Below, piece by piece: positions 5,938 through 9,427 of a stretch of DNA of 9,427 bases. Position numbers and translations under genes: made by a program. This stretch comes from an uncultured Clostridia bacterium (GTDB taxonomy: Bacteria > Bacillota > Clostridia > Oscillospirales > Oscillospiraceae). The notes under the pieces were generated by a model. The model was not told where the DNA came from. It was given only the letters and a program-made list of their open reading frames with translations, and did not search any database. Location: assembly GCA_946184215.1 (NCBI GenBank), contig CAMHER010000063.1, positions 1 through 9,427 of the forward strand, given 5' to 3'. Each line of letters starts with the position of its first letter. Position 1 is the stretch's first letter.

Positions 5938-6393
5938 ATGAGTAAAATAACCGACAAAGTGACAGAACTGGCAAGACCGATCGTGGAAGAAGAGGGCTGC
6001 CGTCTCTGGGACGTGGAATATGTCCGGGAAGCCGGAAACTGGTATCTGCGGATCTACATTGACAAGACCGGAGGCGTGGATATTGAGGATTGCGAGCGCA
6101 TCAGCCGCCGCCTGGATCCCGTTCTGGACGAGGCCGACCCGATCCCTGACAGCTATGTGTTCGAGGTTGGCTCGGCCGGCATCGAGCGGGAGCTCAAGCG
6201 CCCGGGCGATTTTGAATCTTTCCTGGGCAGCGAGGTCGAGGTGAGACTGTATCAGCCTGTGAACGGACAAAAGGCGTATGTCGGTACACTCGTCGGATAT
6301 GACAACGGCACCACCACGATCGAGATCGGCGGCAAAACACTTTCTTTCAACAAGACACAGACGGCGCAGGTAAGGCTGCACGCAACGATATAA
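5938..6393 (+). CDS. rimP: Ribosome maturation factor RimP
   Basis: The 151-residue protein helps 30S subunit maturation. Its N-terminal domain (1-80) carries ARPIVEEEGCRLWDVEYVRE (12-31), LRIYIDKTGGVDIEDCERIS (37-56) and LDEADPIPDSYVFEVGSAGIERELKRPGDF (63-92); the C-terminal SH3-like domain follows (about 93-151). These match the B. subtilis YlxS/RimP layout and length closely. The start is chosen at ATG 5938 because the product then begins MSKITDKV, as relatives do; ATG 5932 would add Met-Arg and has GGAAG only 4 bases away. The frame is open further up to 5881, but that part runs through the leader hairpin and is not likely coding. It is the first gene of the operon; nusA follows after 16 bases. 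Confidence 0.95.
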   Translation: MSKITDKVTELARPIVEEEGCRLWDVEYVREAGNWYLRIYIDKTGGVDIEDCERISRRLDPVLDEADPIPDSYVFEVGSAGIERELKRPGDFESFLGSEVEVRLYQPVNGQKAYVGTLVGYDNGTTTIEIGGKTLSFNKTQTAQVRLHATI

Positions 6394-6409
6394 AAAGGGG
6401 TATCACACA

Positions 6410-7462
6410 ATGAACGCTGAATTTTTTGAAGCCATCGAGGAACTGGAAAAAGAAAAGGGCATTTCGCGCGAATACATGTATGAAAAAATCAAGCAGGCCA
6501 TGCTGGCCGCTTTTCGCCGCGACAATCCCGACTGCGAGGATAATGTGGAGATCATTCTCGACGAGAGCAAAAAGCGCATCGAGATGAATGTCAACAAGAT
6601 CGTCGTCGAGAACGTGGAGGATCCCACCCACGAGATCGATCCTGAGGCTGCCAAGCGCATCGTCAAACGTGCGAAGGTCGGCGACATGATCCCAATCCCC
6701 GTTGAGACCAAGAAATTCGGCCGTATCGCAGCTCAGGCTGCCAAGCAGGTCATCATCCAGGGTATTCGCGAGGCGGAACGCGGCATCATTTATGAGGAAT
6801 TCACCTCCAAGGAGCATGAGATCCTCACAGGCGTGGTTTCCCACATCGAACCGAGAAACGGCAGCGTTTCCATCCGCATCTCCTCCAACAGTGAGTTCAC
6901 CGAGGCCATGCTGGCCCCGAATGAGAGAATCCGCACCGAGGCGCTGAAGGAAGGCGACCGTATCAAGGTCTACGTCGTTGAAGTTCGCAATTCCACCCGC
7001 GGCCCGCAGGTTCTCATCAGCCGCACGCACCCCGGCCTTGTCAAGCGCCTGTTCGAGCTGGAGGTACCGGAAATCTATGACGGTACGGTCGAGATCAAGT
7101 CGATCGCGCGAGAGGCGGGCAGCCGCACGAAGATGGCAGTTCTCTCCAACGACCCCGACGTCGACCCGATCGGCGCCTGCGTCGGACCCAAGGGCGGCCG
7201 TGTTGCCAGCATCGTCAACGAGCTCGGCGGCGAGAAGATCGACATTATCAAGTACAGCGAGAATCCCGAAGAGTATATCGCCGCGTCTCTCTCTCCGTCC
7301 GAGGTCGTGAGCGTAACGATGCTTGAGGACGGCAAGAGCTGCCGCGTGATCGTGCCTGACAACCAGCTTTCTCTGGCCATCGGCAAGGAAGGACAGAACG
7401 CGCGCCTGGCGGCAAAGCTCACGGGCTATAAGATCGACATCAAGAGCGAATCTGAGGCCTGA
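6410..7462 (+). CDS. nusA: Transcription termination/antitermination factor NusA
   Basis: The 350-residue protein has the Gram-positive NusA architecture: RNA-polymerase-binding N-terminal domain (1-125, with AAFRRDNPDCEDNVEI at 33-48), S1 domain (about 136-205), then two KH domains with loops GPKG (259-262) and GKEG (325-328). It ends soon after KH2 (KIDIKSESEA) and lacks the acidic C-terminal repeats found in Escherichia coli. NusA modulates pausing, enhances intrinsic termination and takes part in antitermination. Because the operon leader contains an intrinsic terminator, NusA could feed back on its own expression; that is inference. AAAGGGG (6394-6400) lies 9 bases before the ATG. ylxR follows after 29 bases. 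Confidence 0.97.
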   Translation: MNAEFFEAIEELEKEKGISREYMYEKIKQAMLAAFRRDNPDCEDNVEIILDESKKRIEMNVNKIVVENVEDPTHEIDPEAAKRIVKRAKVGDMIPIPVETKKFGRIAAQAAKQVIIQGIREAERGIIYEEFTSKEHEILTGVVSHIEPRNGSVSIRISSNSEFTEAMLAPNERIRTEALKEGDRIKVYVVEVRNSTRGPQVLISRTHPGLVKRLFELEVPEIYDGTVEIKSIAREAGSRTKMAVLSNDPDVDPIGACVGPKGGRVASIVNELGGEKIDIIKYSENPEEYIAASLSPSEVVSVTMLEDGKSCRVIVPDNQLSLAIGKEGQNARLAAKLTGYKIDIKSESEA

Positions 7463-7491
7463 ACAGACTGAAAGGAAAGGCGGCGGAGCAT

Positions 7492-7764
7492 ATGCAAAAG
7501 AAAATACCGATGCGGCAATGTCTCGGCTGCCGTGAAATGAAGCCCAAGAAGGAACTGATCCGCGTTGTGCGCTCCCCGGAGGGGGAGATCAGCCTTGACT
7601 TTCGCGGAAAGGCGCCGGGAAGAGGCGCATATCTGTGTAAGGACGGAGACTGTCTTAAAAAGGCTGTGAAGGGAAAGTCCCTGGAGCGCGCCTTCTCCTC
7701 CCGGATACCGGATGAGGTCTATGAAAGACTTCAGCGCGAAATGGAGGCGGAGCATGACGGATAA
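7492..7764 (+). CDS. ylxR: YlxR family RNA-binding protein (RnpM, RNase P modulator)
   Basis: The 90-residue protein carries the family hallmarks MRQCLGCREMKPKKELIRVVRSPEG (7-31 region) with Cys10 and Cys13, and GRGAYLC (43-49) followed by a second cysteine, Cys54. The four cysteines in CxxC and CxxxxC spacing could bind a metal, although many relatives lack some of them. The homologue in Bacillus subtilis binds the RNA subunit of RNase P and has been renamed RnpM. It lies between nusA and ylxQ, as in most Bacillota. A purine-rich GGCGGAG sits before the ATG at 7492. Its last 11 bases overlap the start of ylxQ, pointing to translational coupling. Confidence 0.93.
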   Translation: MQKKIPMRQCLGCREMKPKKELIRVVRSPEGEISLDFRGKAPGRGAYLCKDGDCLKKAVKGKSLERAFSSRIPDEVYERLQREMEAEHDG

Positions 7765-8188
7765 GCCATTGAAACTGCTTGGCCTGATGCGTCGGGCCGG
7801 CGCGGTCGAAATCGGAGCCGACCGCAGCACGGAGGCCGCGCGTGCGGGAAAGGCAAGAGTGCTGCTTCTGGCCTCGGACGCAGGGGATAATGCAGCAAAA
7901 AAGGCGGAGTATGCTCTTGCCGGGAAAAGTGCGCTGAAGCTGGAACTGCCCTTCAGCCGGGAAGAATTGTCCGAGGCGCTCGGCGTCGGCGACTGTACGA
8001 TGGCCGCCGTAACGGAGATCGGATTTGCCGAAGCGCTGGTAAAACAGCTGGCTGATGAGGACGCAGAGCACTACGCCGCTGCAGCAGAAGAGCTGAAAAG
8101 AAAGCATGAAAAGATGCAGCGCCGCAAGAGCGAAAAAGGGTCAAAAGGGCAAGCGAAGAAGAACGGAATGAGGAGGACGAATATATGA
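7754..8188 (+). CDS. ylxQ: YlxQ-like L7Ae-family RNA-binding protein with basic tail
   Basis: The 144-residue product has the L7Ae/L30e fold signature of YlxQ: LKLLGLMRRAGAVEIGADRS (6-25), AGKARVLLLASDAGDNAAKK (31-50) and the closing LSEALGVGDCTMAAVTEIGFAEAL (72-95). Family members bind kink-turn RNAs; the target of YlxQ is not settled. Usual length is about 100 residues. Here about 45 more follow: an acidic/Ala patch (101-112) and then a strongly basic Lys/Arg tail (114-141), likely an RNA-contacting extension. The ATG at 7754 is chosen since GGAGGCGGAG (7743-7752) stands right before it and the protein then begins at the conserved fold. It overlaps ylxR by 11 bases and shares ATGA with infB (8185-8188), so three genes are translationally linked. 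Confidence 0.9.
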   Translation: MTDKPLKLLGLMRRAGAVEIGADRSTEAARAGKARVLLLASDAGDNAAKKAEYALAGKSALKLELPFSREELSEALGVGDCTMAAVTEIGFAEALVKQLADEDAEHYAAAAEELKRKHEKMQRRKSEKGSKGQAKKNGMRRTNI

Positions 8189-9427
8189 GTATGATGAAGT
8201 ACAGAGTGCATGAGGTGGCAAAGGATTTTGGCATCCCGACCAAGTCCGTTACCCAGATCCTTACGGATTATATCGCGCCTCCGAAGAATCATATGCAGGT
8301 GCTGGAGTCCAGCGAACTGGACGTGATCTTTGAGTACATCACACAGCACAACCAGGTCGAGAGCCTGGAGGAGATCTTCAAGGTTGAGCCGAAGGCCGCC
8401 CCCAAGCAGGAGACGAAAAAGGCAGAAGCCGCTCCCGCGAAGGAGCAGCAGAGTGCCAGAAGCGAGGCTCCCGCTGCGAAGGCTGCCGCGCCCGCACCGG
8501 AAACACCGAAGGCTGAGAAGAAGGACAAACCGCACGTCCCGCGTCAGGTGGCGGAAAAGCGTGTCGTCGATACGAGAGGCGGCGCGGCGGTCAACATCGA
8601 AAAATACAACGAGAAGTTTGAAGATCTTGCCGGAAGTCGCGGCGGAAACAACTTTAAGAACAGCAGCGGCAAGAAGGAAAAGATCGGCAACAAGAACAAG
8701 CAGCGTCAGAACGCGCAGGCCACCTCGGCCAAACGCCGCCAGGAAGAGCGCGAGAAGATGCAGCGCCTGCAGCTTGAGATCGCCAAGAAGCAGCCCGTCA
8801 AGGTCGAGATCCCCGATGAGATCGCCGTCGGCGAGCTGGCTTCCCGCATGAAGAAAACCGCGGCCGAGGTCGTCAAGCAGCTGCTGAAGATGGGCGTGTT
8901 TGCTTCTGTTTCCGATGTGATCGATTATGATACGGCGGCGCTTGTCGCCATGGAACTGGGCTGCAAGGTCGAGAAGGAAGTTATCGTCACGGTGGAAGAG
9001 CGGCTGATCGACGACCACGCCGATACCGAGGAGGAGCTTGTCCCGCGGGCTCCTGTCGTAGTCGTCATGGGCCACGTCGACCACGGCAAGACCTCGCTGC
9101 TGGACTATATCCGTCATGCCAACGTCGCCTCCGGCGAGGCCGGCGGCATCACGCAGCACATCGGCGCCTATACGGTGGAAATCAACGGCAACCCCATTAC
9201 CTTCCTGGATACGCCGGGCCACGAGGCCTTTACCTCGATGCGTGCCCGCGGCGCTATGGTCACGGACGTGGCAATCCTGGTCGTGGCGGCCGACGACGGC
9301 ATCATGCCGCAGACCGTTGAGAGCATCAACCACGCCAAGGCGGCGGGCGTCCCGATCGTCGTCGCGATCAACAAGATGGATAAAGTCGGCGCCAATCCCG
9401 AACGCATCAAGCAGCAGCTGACCGAAT
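8185..9427 (+). CDS. infB: Translation initiation factor IF-2, N-terminal part (cut by window edge)
   Basis: The first 414 codons are present and the frame is open to the right edge. The protein places initiator fMet-tRNA on the 30S subunit in a GTP-dependent way. Order of parts: IF2_N domain (YRVHEVAKDFGIPTKSVTQI, 6-25), an Ala/Pro/Lys/Glu-rich linker (about 70-200) that includes VVDTRGGAAVNIEKYNEKF, a second IF2_N domain (about 212-265), and the GTPase domain with G1 GHVDHGKT (296-303), GGITQHIG (320-327), G3 DTPGH (342-346) and G4 NKMD (396-399). The start ATG 8185 follows AGGAGG (8171-8176) by 8 bases and overlaps the ylxQ stop as ATGA; the ATGs at 8191 and 8194 fit less well. Domains II to IV lie beyond the window. 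Confidence 0.97.
   Translation, partial: MSMMKYRVHEVAKDFGIPTKSVTQILTDYIAPPKNHMQVLESSELDVIFEYITQHNQVESLEEIFKVEPKAAPKQETKKAEAAPAKEQQSARSEAPAAKAAAPAPETPKAEKKDKPHVPRQVAEKRVVDTRGGAAVNIEKYNEKFEDLAGSRGGNNFKNSSGKKEKIGNKNKQRQNAQATSAKRRQEEREKMQRLQLEIAKKQPVKVEIPDEIAVGELASRMKKTAAEVVKQLLKMGVFASVSDVIDYDTAALVAMELGCKVEKEVIVTVEERLIDDHADTEEELVPRAPVVVVMGHVDHGKTSLLDYIRHANVASGEAGGITQHIGAYTVEINGNPITFLDTPGHEAFTSMRARGAMVTDVAILVVAADDGIMPQTVESINHAKAAGVPIVVAINKMDKVGANPERIKQQLTE

Noticed and set aside
8071..9333. A 420-codon open frame on the minus strand opposite ylxQ and infB
   Set aside because: It is antisense to the IF-2 GTPase domain, low in motif content and biased in composition, and best explained as a codon-bias shadow. 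The same holds for the long frames opposite sigK (3536-4528) and the carboxypeptidase gene (4893-5957).

Overview
The window reads as chromosomal DNA of a GC-rich, Gram-positive, probably spore-forming anaerobe of the Clostridia. An Oscillospiraceae/Ruminococcaceae-type organism is my guess. The evidence is: strong AGGAGG-type ribosome binding sites, the Bacillota-style order rimP-nusA-ylxR-ylxQ-infB, a sporulation sigma factor of the SigK type, and strong G/C preference at third codon positions. There are no rRNA or tRNA genes, CRISPR arrays, insertion sequences or phage genes, and no gap longer than about 190 bases. The species is inferred, not shown.

Layout. Bases 1-75 hold nothing I recognise. 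A THEP1-like P-loop NTPase lies on the minus strand (76-660). It is divergent from a two-gene plus-strand unit: a stand-alone CAT/E2-fold acyltransferase homologue (850-1737) and an AMP-forming acyl-CoA ligase (1759-3507). The 189-base gap between them carries a good minus-strand promoter, a weaker plus-strand one and a small dyad. A strong hairpin terminator (3519-3553) closes the ligase unit and faces the 3' end of sigK, which runs on the minus strand (3587-4273). Divergent from sigK, a good promoter drives aroQ (4392-4829, TTG start), followed by a separately promoted membrane-anchored VanY-type D,D-carboxypeptidase (4950-5792).

From 5818 to the right edge runs the transcription/translation operon: promoter, a leader hairpin with a U-tract (candidate attenuator), rimP, nusA, ylxR/rnpM, ylxQ and the first 414 codons of infB, which is cut by the window edge. 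Its genes are tightly packed, with overlaps at ylxR/ylxQ (11 bases) and ylxQ/infB (ATGA).

How they work together. The right half is core information processing: 30S maturation (RimP), elongation/termination control (NusA), RNA-binding factors (YlxR, YlxQ) and initiation factor IF2. The centre combines mother-cell sporulation transcription (SigK), a shikimate-pathway enzyme and a cell-wall peptidase, each apparently its own unit. The left pair is the least understood part. A ligase that makes acyl-thioesters sits directly behind an acyltransferase-fold protein that lacks lipoyl domains and carries Glu where the family has its catalytic His. It is the best candidate here for undescribed biochemistry, although the genes themselves belong to known superfamilies.
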